A stretch of DNA of 64,000 nt from Prionace glauca (GCA_037974335.1 CM075760.1:28844402-28908401); one strand, 5' to 3'. Counted from the first letter of the stretch, positions 41,331 to 52,467 are shown. A program made the numbers and translations. The notes: generated by a model not told the origin, from the sequence alone.

Positions 41331-41525
41331 ATAGTCCTTCCTACCATTCTTCCTACCAAAGTGGACTACCTCACACTTGCCAACATTAAATTCCATTTGC
41401 CATTTCCTGGCCCATTCGCCCAGCCTATCTAGATCCTTCTGTAGACTCTCCACACCCTCCGCACAATTTGCCGTTCCCCCAATCTTGGTGTCATCAGCAA
41501 ATTTCGACACCTACACTCGGTTCCA
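41331..41525 (-). mobile_element. CR1 RT fragment fused upstream of the ORF2 copy
   Basis: On the minus strand it encodes Ser-Lys-Phe-Ala-Asp-Asp-Thr-Lys-Ile-Gly-Gly through GKCEVVHFGRKNGRKDY. These are internal RT residues, joined in frame at 41330 to the Asp-Gln-Ser-Ala-Gly-Glu leader of the longer copy. It thus duplicates the catalytic FADD box at the wrong end. Both ends are cut inside the RT. Confidence 0.9.
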
Positions 41526-41860
41526 TTGCATCGCTGCGAACCTTTAATATCCTCTTGCCGAAAAAGCCGCTCTGTCGCCTTTACCCGCATTGCGCATGTC
41601 TCAGTTACAGCTAGGCCCCGCCCCTTCTTTCACTCCGATTGGTTGGAGGACCAGCCACTCCCGCTCGGTCTTCCAGCCGTCCCCCTTTTTCTATTGGTCC
41701 AGAACTGCCGTCAATTAGTCCCCGGGCATTGTGACGTTGAGCGTGTGCAGTGAGGCTCATGCCCAGGGACGGGCGCTTGTTTGTCTCCTCTTCAGTGGGA
41801 AGGAGGCTGATGAGTGGAGGCAGCGTTAGAGGCAGTGGGTGGGAGGGGAGGCTCCACACC
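41526..41860 (+). promoter_or_regulatory. Promoter half right of the CR1 concatemer
   Basis: GCATTGCGCATGTCTC (NRF1-like, 41588), GGCCCCGCCCC, TCCGATTGGTTGG and TCTATTGGTCC (inverted CCAAT boxes near 41636 and 41692), GGGCATTGTGACG. Homologous to 790-950 and 1420-1545. It probably served the family B unit with the gene at 46897. Confidence 0.6.
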
Positions 41861-41974
41861 CCCAGTAAGAAACTAGTGGCACCGCCTCAATACCCAACAC
41901 AACGGCAGCTGCAGTGCTTTCTCCTGTTGTCAGCCCCAGTGGACAAATGTGGCTTCAGGAAGGAAATGCAGCAA

Positions 41975-42158
41975 TGGGTTTGTTACTAAAAAATCATCTT
42001 TAACTCACTTCACTGACCCTGGAGCAGGAAGCAGAGAATGGGGGAAATTTCTATTCTGCACTCACACTGATGGGTTTGTTAATGAAAAATCATCTTTAAC
42101 TCACTTTACTGATCCTGGAGCAGGAGAATGGGGGGAATTTGTATTCTGCACTCTCTGA
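41975..42158 (+). repeat. Two-unit direct repeat, about 90 bp each
   Basis: TGGGTTTGTTACTAAAAAATC (41975) and TGGGTTTGTTAATGAAAAATC (42071) open two units, both with CTTTAACTCACTT and GATCCTGGAGCAGG/GACCCTGGAGCAGG. Differences are a few bases and a short indel. Function unknown. Confidence 0.85.
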
Positions 42159-42339
42159 CCTTACCACTGTTTCTTTCGTAGTCAGGAATTGTTTTTTTTC
42201 TGCACATTAGTCCATTTCTCTTCTTCTTAGCTCATATTGATAGGAAATAAAATGCTGTAGATTTGACTGTTATTCATTCGAAATACTGTGAAAGTTTAAC
42301 GTTCTGTCTTTCTCCATAGATAAATTGTATTGCCAGTTG

Positions 42340-42819
42340 CCTGTGGGGAAGATGATTTTTGACCTTCTTGAACCACTGCAGTCTGTGTGGTGAAAGTGCT
42401 CCCACAGTGTTATCAGGTAAGGAATTACAGGTTATTTACCCAGTGATATATGTCCAAGTTAGTGACACTAATTTGTGTTTAGATCACAGTTTTGGTACAA
42501 TGCATAATTCCAATACATTTTATGGAAATGTTACAAAACAACATTTGACACTGAGCCACATAAGGAGTTTAGGACAGATGATATAAAGATTGATTAGAGG
42601 TAGATTTTAAGAGCACCTTAAAGGGGGAAAGTGAGTTAGAAAGAAATATTTAAGGAGACTATTCCAGAGCTTGGGGGCCCAGGCAACTGAAAGAACAGTC
42701 ACATACAGTGAAGTAATTTAATATTAGAAATGTTCATGAAAGTTGGGTTTTGTGGATTAGCAAGCACAGGGATGAAGGGTGAATACCTCTTGGTGTGAGT
42801 AAGCAGGCAAGCAGTTGGA
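42340..42819 (-). mobile_element. Fossil LINE pieces in the family B unit, copy 3, left part
   Basis: 42350-42430 matches 32230-32310 (CCTTCTTGAACCACTGC, GTGGTGAAAGTGCTCCC). 42720-42819 is the start of the antisense L2-type block, interrupted at 42820 by a CR1 and resumed at 46053. Confidence 0.6.
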
Positions 42820-45735
42820 TGTCCCAATAATAGAGGGAGTAGGGGGCGTGAATAGGGTTGGTGGCGTTACGGCAAATTGGGTCCAGCTGAAGGCTGGGAT
42901 GAAAGCGCTGTATCTGAATGCACGAAGCATTCGGAATAAAGTGGATGAGCTGGTGGTGCAGATCGACACAAATGGATATGATCTGGTGGCCATTACAGAG
43001 ACGTGGCTGCAAGGTGACAGGGACTGGGAGCTGAATGTCCAAGGGTATCAAGTGTTTAGGAAGGATAGGCGGGAGGGAAAAGGGGGGGGTGTAGCTCTGC
43101 TGATTAAGGATAGCATCAAGGTGGTAGCAAGGGATGATATTGGAGCCAAGGAGCAGAACGTGGAATCGTTGTGGGTAGAGATTAGGAACAGCAAAGGGAG
43201 GAAGACGCTGGTGGGTGTCGTCTATAGGCCCCCGAATAATGTTCTGGAGGTGGGGCGGGCTGTTAACGCGCAAATAAGTGCGGCGTGCAGGAATGGGACG
43301 GCCATAGTTATGGGGGATTTCAATCTGCATATTGATTGGTCGACCCATGTTGGACACGGTGGGCTCGAGGAGGAGTTCTTGGAATGCTGCCGGGATAATT
43401 TCCTTGAACAGTGTGTGTTGGAGCCGACAAGGGAGCGAGCTATCTTGGATCTGGTGCTATGTAATGAGGCGGGTAGAATTAGGGACCTTGAGGTGAAGGA
43501 TCCTCTTGGAGAGAGTGATCATTGTATGGTAGAGTTTCTGGTGCAGATGGAGGAGGAGAAAGTGGGTTCCCGGACACACGTCCTTTGTTTGAATAGAGGG
43601 GAGTATGGTAGGATGAGAGAAGAATTGGCGAATGTGGACTGGGGGAGTGCGTTGGAGCGAGGGTCTGCTGAGGAGCAGTGGAGGTTCTTTAAGGAGATCT
43701 TTCTTGGTGCTCAGCAGAAATTTATTCCGATGGTCAAAAAGGACTGTAGGAGGAGAGATAATAAGCTGTGGATAACGACGGAGGTGAAGGAAAGTGTTAA
43801 ATTAAAAGCGGAGGAATTTAGAGTAGCGAAGAGTAGTGGGCGAGAAGAGGATTGGGAGAGGTTTAAATGTCAACAAAGATTGACAAAGAAGTTGATAAAG
43901 GAGGGTAGGAGAAACTATAAAGCTGGGCTAGCGCTTAATATAAAAAAGGATAGCAAGAGTTTTTATAAATATATAAAAAGGAAGAGGCTGGCTAGGGTGA
44001 ACGTTGGTCCTTTAGAGGATGAGAAAGGGGACCTAGTGGTAGGGGATGGGGATATGGCTCAGGTATTGAATAACTTTTTTGTTTCCGTCTTCACGGAGGA
44101 GGACGTGAATAATTTGCCGGGTGTTAGCGATGGAAAGGTGGTAGGACTGGAGGGTCTTAATGACATTACTGTTACTAGAGAGGCGGTGCTCGACAGACTG
44201 GAGGGGCTGATTGTGGACAAGTCCCCAGGACCGGATGGAATGCATCCGAGGGTTCTGAAAGAAATGGCGGAGGTTATAGTGGATGCATTGGTGGTTATTT
44301 TCCAGACGTCGCTGGATTCCGGGGAAGTGCCGGATGATTGGAAAACGGCTAATGTTACGCCGTTGTTTAAGAATCCGTCATTAAAGAGGAAATTGCGAGG
44401 CATCTTGAAGGGAATTGCTTGATAGAGCAGACGCAGCACGGTTTCATTAAAGGGAAGTCGTGTCTGACAAATTTACTGGAGTTCTATGAGGATGTGTCTA
44501 GGACGGTGGATAGAGGAGAGCCGGTGGATGTGGTCTTTCTGGATTTTCAGAAGGCGTTTGACAAGGTACCTCACAAGAGGTTATTGCAGAAGGTCAGGGG
44601 ACATGGAGTTGGGGGTAGGGTGTTAGCGTGGATAGAGGATTGGTTGTCAAATAGGAGGCAGAGAGTGGGGGTCAATGGGTGCTATTCGGATTGGCGGTTG
44701 GTGACTAGTGGGGTGCCCCAGGGGTCGGTGCTGGGGCCTCAGCTATTTACCATTTATATAGATGATCTGGAGGAGGGAACCGAGTGCAGGGTGTCAAAAT
44801 TTGCTGATGACACCAAGATTGGGGGAAAGGCAAATTGTGCGGAGGGTGTGGAGAGTTTACAGAAGGATCTAGATAGGCTGGGCGAATGGGCCAGGAGATG
44901 GCAAATGGAATTTAATGTTGGCAAGTGTGAGGTGGTCCACTTTGGTAGGAAGAATGGTAGGAAGGACTATTACTTACGTGGCGAAAAACTGCAGCAGGCG
45001 ACGGTGCAGAGGGACCTCGGAGTCCTTGTGCATGAGTCGCAAAAACCCAGCTTGCAGGTGCAGCAGGTGGTCAGGAAGGCGAATGGGATGCTGGCCTTCA
45101 TAGCGAGGGGCATTGAATATAAAAGTAGGGAGGTCTTGCTGCAGCTGTATAGGGCATTGGTGAGGCCGCAGCTGGAGTACTGTGTGCAGTTTTGGACGCC
45201 GCACCTGCGCAAGGATATTTTGGCCCTGGAGGGAGTGCAGAGGAGGTTTACTAGGCTGATACCGGAGTTGAGGTGATTGAGCTATGAGGAGAGGGTGAAT
45301 AAACTAGGCTTGTACTCGTTAGAGTTTAGAAGAATGAGGGGAGATCTCATTGAGACGTATAAGATGATGAATGGGATGGATAGGATAGAGGTGGAGAGAC
45401 TCTTCCCGCTCAAAAAAGACAGTAGGACTAGGGGGCACAGCCTCAAGGTAAAGGGGAGGCGGTTTCGAACAGAGTTGATGAGGAACTTCTTCACTCAAAG
45501 GGTGGTGAATCTCTGGAATTCTCTGCCCGTTGAAGTGGTGGAGGCTGCCTCGCTAAATATTTTCAAGAAGCGGGTTGATGGGTTTTTGATAAGAGAAGGG
45601 ATTAAGGGTTATGGGGAGAGGGCCAGAAAGTGGAACTGAGCCACGACAGATCAGCCATGATCTTATTGAATGGCGGGGCAGGCTCGAAGGGCCAGATGGC
45701 CTACTCCTGCTCCTATTTCTTATGTTATTATGTTA
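42820..45735 (+). mobile_element. CR1 LINE, nearly complete ORF2, three breaks
   Basis: It starts at the GATGTCCCAAT leader and encodes the whole endonuclease (Leu-Asn-Ala-Arg-Ser, Ile-Thr-Glu-Thr-Trp, Met-Gly-Asp-Phe-Asn, Ser-Asp-His). About 75 bp that code for GNYRPVSL are deleted at 44371, which shifts the frame. The RT resumes (Asp-Phe-Gln-Lys-Ala-Phe-Asp, Phe-Ala-Asp-Asp near 44802) until a GGA-to-TGA stop at 45274, then the C-terminus to 45639. The 3' end is CTTATGTTATTATG. GATGTC occurs at both edges (42818 and 45740), either target repeat or microhomology. Confidence 0.93.
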
Positions 45736-45774
45736 TTGATGTCTCAAGATTACAGGGAGGCTCAATGCAGCAGG

Positions 45775-46052
45775 TCGGCAGTCAGTTTATTCATTAGTGT
45801 CACAAGTAGGCTTGTATTAACACTGCAATAAAGTTACTTGAAAATCCCCTTGTCGCCTATTGGGGTACACTAAGGGAGAATTTAGCACGGCCAATGCACA
45901 TACCCAGCACACATTTCGGACTGTAGGCGCACTTGGAGGAAAGCTGTGCAGACACGGGAGACTTTGCACAGACAATGACCCAAGCTGGGAATCAAATTAG
46001 GATCCCTGATGCTGTGAGGCAGAAGTGCTAACTGTGCCACCATGCTGCCCTT
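45775..46052 (-). mobile_element. V-SINE, second tail type
   Basis: Minus strand: TTCATTAGTGTCACAAGTAGG tail, CACTGCAATAAAGTTAC, GCACGGCCAATGCACATACC, head complement GAAGTGCTAACTGTGCC. It interrupts the antisense L2-type block of the family B unit. Confidence 0.88.
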
Positions 46053-46430
46053 GCATGAGGATAGTTAAATCCAAATTAACAAAGGCATGGATAAGAGTTT
46101 CCACCTCACAGTGGAATGGATGAGAGTTCCAGATGAGCTGAGATTGAAATTGAGTCAGACAATGTCACTGAGGTAGAAATAGGGTGGTTTTGATGATGTG
46201 GATGTGTGGCTGGAAGCTCACCTTATAGTGAAATATTTCACCAGGGTTGTGAACAGCCTGGTTCAGCCTCACACAGTTGCCAGGAAGAGGGATAGAGTTG
46301 CTGGTGAGGGATGGAGTTTGTTATGGGGATGGAGGACAATGGGTTCAATCTCCCCAGTATTTATATGGAAGAAATTTCTATCCTTTATTCCTGGAAGTCA
46401 GAAAAGTCAGGATGATGTGTGAGTTGGAGG
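46053..46430 (-). mobile_element. Fossil LINE pieces in the family B unit, copy 3, right part
   Basis: GGATAGTTAAATCCAAATTAAC, GGTTCAGCCTCACACAGTTGCC and the GGATGATGTGTGAGTTGG block. Order and spacing match 33990-34380 and 55220-55560. 46430-46817 is shared intron ending in the acceptor TTTCACAG. Confidence 0.65.
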
Positions 46431-46896
46431 GGAACTTGGAGCTGATGGTGTTCACATCTACCTGCTACCTTGGCCCTTCTTGATGGTGGAGGTTGAGGAC
46501 TTGGGATATTCTGTCAAAATTCTTATCAAGATGTAAATGCATAAAATTCCTCTCCTTCACCCCTGTCTCCTATTTCTTTGTATCCTCCCATCGTGCCCAG
46601 TGTCTTGTGCAGAGACAGACTAGGTGCAGGTTTTCTTCCCTGAAGGACATTGAGGCAATTGTGTTTTTATGACAATCCCGTAGTTTTTATAGTCATTTAT
46701 TCCTCGTGCAAAACCCACAAATTACCAGGTTCATTCAGCTCAATTTCACAACCTGCCTTTGTGTTTCTCTGGGTGTTCTCTCACTCCCTTTTTTTCTGTT
46801 TTAAATCAATTTCACAGGATTTCAGAAGAAGAGAATGATATCAGAACCTGAGAGTCGCCCAATTTATTGAAATCTTAAAATCATCCGACTTTGAAC

Positions 46897-47607
46897 ATGG
46901 AAGGAAAAAGCACCGTTCACAGTGGAGAGAAACTGTACACGTGTTCTGAGTGTGGAGAAGGCTTGAACCAATCATCTGGCCTTTGGGAACATAATTGCAG
47001 TCACAATAGGGAGATGGCTTGGAAATGTGGGGACTGTGGGAAGGAATTCAATTACCCATCCCTGCTGGAAACTCATCGACGCAGTCACACTGGGGAGAGG
47101 CCGTTCGTCTGTTCCCAGTGTGGGAAGGGATTTGCTCACTCATCCACTCTGCTGAGACATCAGCAAATTCATACTGGGGCGAGGCCATTCACCTGCTCTG
47201 TGTGTGGGAAAGGATTCAGTCGGTTATCCAGTCTCCAAACACACCAGCGAGTTCACACTGGCGAAAAGCCATTCACCTGCTCGCAGTGTGAGAAGAGATT
47301 CGCTGACTTATCCAACCTAGCAATACACCGGCGAATTCACAAAGAGGAGAGACCATTCACTTGCTCCCAGTGTGGGAAGGGATTTAATCAGTCATCAAAA
47401 TTAGCAGTACACCAGCGAATTCACACTGGAGAGAGGCCATTTACTTGCTGTGTGTGTGGGAAGAGATTCATTGACTCATCGAATCTAGCAATACACCAGC
47501 GAATTCACGAAGAGGAGAGGCCGTTCACTTGCTCCCAGTGTGGGAAGGGATACGTTACCTCATCCACTCTTCTGAGACACCAGCAAATTCACAAAGAACT
47601 ACTGTGA
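46897..47607 (+). CDS. C2H2 zinc-finger protein, family B, 8 fingers
   Basis: It codes for 236 residues from the ATG of Met-Glu-Gly-Lys-Ser-Thr-Val. The acceptor ATTTCACAG ends at 46817. The first finger (YTCSECGEGLNQSS...HNCSH) is the family B signature and is intact; a non-TGEKP spacer (NREMAWKC) joins it to seven further intact fingers. Linkers are TGERPF, TGARPF and KEERPF. Two CCVC/CSVC fingers alternate with CSQC fingers. It ends Lys-Glu-Leu-Leu. No effector domain is seen. This copy keeps the ancestral ATG lost at 18102 and at 56737. The intron was enlarged by a CR1 (42820-45735) and a V-SINE. Confidence 0.9.
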   Translation: MEGKSTVHSGEKLYTCSECGEGLNQSSGLWEHNCSHNREMAWKCGDCGKEFNYPSLLETHRRSHTGERPFVCSQCGKGFAHSSTLLRHQQIHTGARPFTCSVCGKGFSRLSSLQTHQRVHTGEKPFTCSQCEKRFADLSNLAIHRRIHKEERPFTCSQCGKGFNQSSKLAVHQRIHTGERPFTCCVCGKRFIDSSNLAIHQRIHEEERPFTCSQCGKGYVTSSTLLRHQQIHKELL

Positions 47608-47699
47608 TTTTCCTCTTGATTATATTCAGACTGAACCATGTTCCTTTGGGTCTGTTTCTGCTGAATTGAAAAATAACTCCAGCTCTGTTTAGGTGTTAA

Positions 47700-47870
47700 T
47701 ATAGTTGGTCTGAGAAGAGGAGGATTTGGTGTCAGGAAACTCACACAAAACATCAGATTAATTTATCACAACCTGAACAGCAGAGAATTTTGTACATGGA
47801 AGAAACAGCACCATTCACAATCACAGGGAGAAACTGCAAATGTGGAGACTGAGGTTTCCTGGCTGACCGT
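47700..47870 (+). pseudogene. Decaying second finger exon of the family B unit
   Basis: GAGGATTTGGTGTCAGGAAACTC, CAGAGAATTTTGTACATGG, CACCATTCACAATCACAGGG align with 18900-19060 and 56635-56775. Only the first residues and one Lys-Cys-Gly-Asp stretch survive, followed by a stop. Confidence 0.6.
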
Positions 47871-47931
47871 TTCTGATGGTTTTCTAAATTCAGCGCATTT
47901 TTATCTTTACTAGTTTACTATCATATTATGG

Positions 47932-48222
47932 GGTGGCATAGCGGTTAGGACTGTGCCAGGGGCCAGGCTGCGATTCCTGGCTTGGGTCACTGCCCGTGCA
48001 GAGTCTGCACATTCTCCCAGTGTCTGCATATGTTCCCTCCAGGTGCTCCGGTTCCCTCCCACAGTTGGAAAGACATGCTGGTTCGGTGCATTGGCTGTGC
48101 TAAATTCTCCCTTAGTGTACGTGAATAGGCGCCAGAGCGTGGTGATGAGGGGATTTTCACAGCAACTTCATTGTTGCGTTAATGTATGCCTCCTTGTCAT
48201 AGTAATAAATAAACTTAAATTA
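47932..48222 (+). mobile_element. V-SINE, second tail type
   Basis: Head GGGTGGCATAGCGGTTAGG, core GAGTCTGCACATTCTCCC, tail TTAATGTATGCCTCCTTGTCAT...AATAAATAAAC. Near full length. Confidence 0.88.
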
Positions 48223-48309
48223 TATTATCTGTAGCTATGTTGTATCCTTCCAGAGTCATTACAGCAGAGATGGAATCCATTGGGTTTCTCAAAACAATTT
48301 TGGCCCTTT

Positions 48310-48744
48310 GTAGACCAGTTACACAGCCTGAAAAAACATTACAACGTGCAGAGTGGGGAGAAACCATACAGGTTTCTGGACGAGGCTTCAACCTGGAGAG
48401 ATGAGGACACTAGCACCATGGAGAAACTGTGGAAATAGGAGGATTGTGAGAAGGGATTCAATTATCCATCTGCACTGAAAACTCATCACTGAGGGAGAGG
48501 CTGTTCAGTGATGCTGACTGTGGGAAGGGATTCACTCAGTCATCTGCTGTACAGAAAACAGCGAGTTCACACTGGGGAGAGACCGTTCACCTGCTCTGAG
48601 TTTGGGAAAGGATTCACTGAGCCATCCAGCCTGTGGAGACACCAGAGAGTTCATATTGGTGAGAGGCCCTTTACTTGCACGAAGTATAGGAGCAAAAGAA
48701 TGATTCAACCCTTGTTGAGATATCATGGCAATCACTCAGATTAA
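48310..48744 (+). pseudogene. Family A zinc-finger gene, dead copy
   Basis: It has the CACACAGCCTGAAAAAACATTAC ghost-finger stretch and a GGACGAGGCTTCAACC finger that still has CGA, then Met-Glu-Lys-Leu-Trp-Lys-stop. Finger traces continue: FNYPSALKTH, SQSSAVQK, and an open 78-codon part with [23 protein letters not shown], in which the second Cys is Phe. Only about four fingers are traceable. No sequence suggests it is translated. Confidence 0.75.
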
Positions 48745-49599
48745 ACCCGTTATCTGCTCCGACTCTGGGTGTTAACTAAACTTGAGATTAAATATATACA
48801 AATAGAGGGCATTGATTGGATCAGTGCAAATAAAGAGACACTGTCACAGAGTGGAGTTAGGGGGTATGTACCTGTAATGCTTTACTCTGTAAATAAATCT
48901 ATTTCCAAGTAAAGGTTAACTCCAGTTTCTACCTTCACCACAACACTGTCAGAATTATAACATGGTAACAGGAAATGTTGTCTCATGATGAATTTTGAAA
49001 AGTAAAGTATATTTCAGGCAGAAGTTTACAATCCCAGCAGCTTTTGTGAGAAATGGTTGAAAGCCTGTGGGAATTGTCTGATTATCCTTCGATGTTCTTA
49101 GAGTTTGAAGAATAAAGTGGAGATGTGGACACAGGTTACATCCCTACCAATGAGGAAACGGCCCAGCCTTGGCACTGTCACTTCTTGACAAAAGGAAGAT
49201 CAGAAGCAAAGTATTTTATGAGCTGGATGTCCACCAATTGGACACTGAAGGTTCATTATGGGATTTACAAAATAAATGATCTATTGGATGCCTATGAAGC
49301 ATAATTGGACTTTGACAGGTTTAGTATGAGGCTGAAAGCATCTTTACTGCATCTCGATATCGCAACAAAAGACAGGATTGGAACAGCACTAATAGGTGCA
49401 ATAATTGGGGAACTATCAAGAGGTGTTTCAGGTCTGAATGAAAACATCATTGTGTGATAAATTTTTGTACTGAGACATCATAGAGAATTCTGAGGCTGAA
49501 GACAATGATGGTGATCACTCTGAAGGGATTGGAATATCATAAAGAGTTTGGTCCAGTGATGAGTGTGTTAGTCACAGACTCAGTCACCTGTTCTGTGTT

Positions 49600-50015
49600 G
49601 GATACATACAAACATACGAGTTAGGAGCAAGCATTGGCCACTTAGCCCCTTGAGTCTGCTGTGTGGTTCAGTAAGATTATGGCTGATCTGACTGTAACCT
49701 CAACCCCACTTACCCCGTTAACCTTTCACCCCCTTGTTAATCAAGAATCTATCTAGCTCTGCCTTCAAAGTATTCAAAGGTGATTCTTAAGCAACTTTTG
49801 AAAAAAGTCCCAGGAACTCTCAACCTTCTTGGTTTAAATGAATTTATTTTAAGCAGTAACCCCATGTTCTACATTCTCCTCCTCGAGAAAATATGCCCTC
49901 CACATCCATCCTGTCAAAATGTCTCAGGATCTTATATGTTTCACTCAAATAGCCTCTCAAACTCCAGGAGACAAAATCCTCACCAGTCTAACCTTGCCTC
50001 ATAAGTGGCTGCACC
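49600..50015 (-). mobile_element. Old CR1 3' part
   Basis: Antisense: ACATACGAGTTAGGAGCAAGC, AAGATTATGGCTGATCTGAC, AACCTTTCACCCCCTTG, AATCTATCTAGCTCTGCC, CCTGTCAAAATGTCTCAGG. One of the older CR1 lineages. Confidence 0.75.
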
Positions 50016-50560
50016 TTGACAGTGTGTGGATCAGATTGAAGATGTTATCCAGATTCACCTCATGTTGAAGAGTGGCACAGGTTAAGGAATATGAAAGGTT
50101 TCCAGTTGGTGATATCAATAGATTGGAGTCACTACAGATGGCGTTGATTCCATGTAAAGTAGCTGGAGTCAGCACTCCAGGACTGGTGTAGGCTGGTGTG
50201 TCTGACAGTAAACCTGCTCAGTTTAATGTTGAGTGAACCTTCCATGAAAAAGGCACAAATGCAACTGGACATGGAACAAGATATGATTGTTTTATTTGGA
50301 AAGTTAGTGGATCTGTAGTTTACTCAATCAGGACATTATCGTATCCTCTTAACCATACCTGATGTTTCTAATCATAGGGTTTGAGAAGGATTCATGACAT
50401 CAAGTGAAGAGAATCAGAACAAAATTACAAATTGTCTTAAAGCTGCACAAATAATTTCCTTGTCCTACCTAACAAAGATTAAAAATCCTACTAAAAGATG
50501 CAGGGCTGGTTGATGAAGAATATATGAGACTCAGAACAGATTAGTGCAACGTATCGGACA

Positions 50561-50847
50561 GAGAGCTAAGAATTTACCTGTTAAAAACCTGTTTAAAATA
50601 AGTTTAAAGCACTTTGTTCTTTGTAGAACTGTTTAAAGCATTTATTTTATTGTCTTTACTGCTAGTTTAGAACGAGTTGTGGACGAAGCTCCTTTAATTT
50701 AAATTAATTATCAGGGCCACACGGTGAAGCCTTTCACTGTTTGCTGAGCAGAGAGAGAGAGAGCTAAGAATTTACCTGTTAAAAACCTGTTTAAAATAAG
50801 TTTAAAGCACTTTGTTCTTTGTAGAACTGTTTAAAGCATTTATTTTA
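50561..50847 (+). repeat. 89-bp direct repeat beside a CR1 5' edge
   Basis: 50561-50649 and 50759-50847 are identical or nearly so (GAGAGCTAAGAATTTACC to GCATTTATTTTA), with 109 bp between. The second copy touches the truncated 5' end of the CR1 at 50848. Confidence 0.92.
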
Positions 50848-51232
50848 CGTATAAGATGATGAATGGGATGGATAGGATAGAGGTGGAGAGACTGTTCCCG
50901 CTCAAAAAAGACAGTAGGACTAGGGGGCACAGCCTCAAGATAAAGGGGGGGCGGTTTAGAACAGAGTTGAGGAGGAACTTCTTCACTCAAAGGGTGGTGA
51001 ATCTCTGGAATTCTCTGCCCGTTGAAGTGGTGGAGGCTGCCTCGCTAAATATTTTTAAGAAACGGGTTGATGGGTTTTTGATAAGAGAGGGGATTAAGGG
51101 TTATGGGGAGAGGGCGGGAAGGTGGAGCTGAGTCACGACAGATCAGCCATGATCTTATTGAATGGCGGGGCAGGCTCGAAGGGCCAGATGGCCTACTCCT
51201 GCTCCTATTTCTTATGTTCTTATGTTCTTATG
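50848..51232 (+). mobile_element. CR1 3' end, recent
   Basis: It starts at Tyr-Lys-Met-Met-Asn-Gly-Met-Asp-Arg and runs to the ORF2 stop at 51131 and the 3' UTR with three TTCTTATG units. Nearly identical to the copies at 17483 and 38223. Confidence 0.95.
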
Positions 51233-52255
51233 TAAGTTGCTGTGCATCTAAAGGTATGAGACAAAGACATAAATATTTTCATTCTACACTTCATGGTTAC
51301 CCAATTCAGTCTTTCTCCAATAATACATGGTAAGGACAAAAGGATGATTCTACACTTAGTCATGAAGAAGTGGACAGGGATTGGACATGGGACACCAGCT
51401 AAGTTTCTGACTGATAAGGGAGGGGAATTTGTTAATGACGAGTTTTGAGACGTGTGTAAAAACATGAACTTTCTGGTCGTGAATACGGCAGTTGAAAGTC
51501 CTTTCAGCGATGGACCCTGAAAGGAGTCAAACAGTGATCGATGAAATGCTGCAGTAAATCATAGCTGATCAGCCAAACTACAAGTTGATAACTGCAGTGG
51601 CCTGGACGATTCACGTAAAAAATTCACTTCAGATGGCTGGAGGATAAAATCACCATCAATTGGTCTGTGGGACAAATCCCAAATTATCCTCTGTGCTGGA
51701 TGATAGCTGTCCTACTTTAGTAGGGATGACAATTAGCACAATGTTTAGTATTTTAGTGAATTCATTAATAAATTAATTGCTTAAGCTAAGAAATTATTGT
51801 GGATCCTAGAAGAATGGTGGTTTATAATGTAATACTTTGCACAGAATAAAGGCCATTGTTATTTTTCTATGATTTGTTCTGAAATATTAAGAGTTGTTAC
51901 TGTTCAGGTTGGAAACATTGAGAAATTTAAACACCCAGTGATTAACTGAAAAAATTACATTAGAAGATTCCAGGTTTTTAAACAAAAATGAACTTTACTA
52001 TATATAAAACAAAAATATTAAAAATCAGCATGATCAATTATATTTTGCGAAGATTTACGCTGTAAACCCAGTTCTACTTTTCTATCCCTCTTTAGCTCTG
52101 AAGAGTCCTGTGGGCTCAAAAGATGGACTCTATTTTCACTCACCACAGTTGCTGTCAAACCTACTGGGTTTTTGCAATATTTTTCAGCTTTTGTTTGTAT
52201 GTTTTACCCCATCCCCACTAACAAAAGAGTTCCCTTATATTTAACAATATGGAAA

Positions 52256-52410
52256 CATAGAAACTAGAGGCAGGAATAGGTCATTTGGCCCTTTGAGTCT
52301 GCTCCACCATTTATCGTGACTATGGATGATCATCAAATTCAATATCCTGATCCCCCTGCCTTCGATATCTCTTGACCCTTTTAGACCCAAGAGCTATATC
52401 TAATTTCTTG
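52256..52410 (-). mobile_element. Old CR1 3' UTR fragment
   Basis: AACATAGAAACTAGAGGCAGG, GGTCATTTGGCCCTTTGAGTC, CGTGACTATGGATGATCATC. 51725-52255 is AT-rich with nothing recognised. Confidence 0.65.
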
Positions 52411-52467
52411 AATGTTTGTTCACTTCTGTTCATAGAAGCATCCCAAGGGAATGTCAAAGCTCTCCAC

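Larger units (their letters stand above)
49000..51720 (+). mobile_element. Fossil of an LTR-retroelement or retrovirus-like pol
   Basis: Short stretches look like a retroelement protease-side region (about 50210-50400) and an integrase core (about 51290-51720, with a Gly-Gly-Glu-Phe motif). The copy is old and heavily broken, with many breaks; LTRs were not recognised, and the family (Ty1/Ty3-like or other) is undecided. Two CR1 pieces lie within it (49600-50015 and 50848-51232). The left limit is a guess. Confidence 0.4.
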
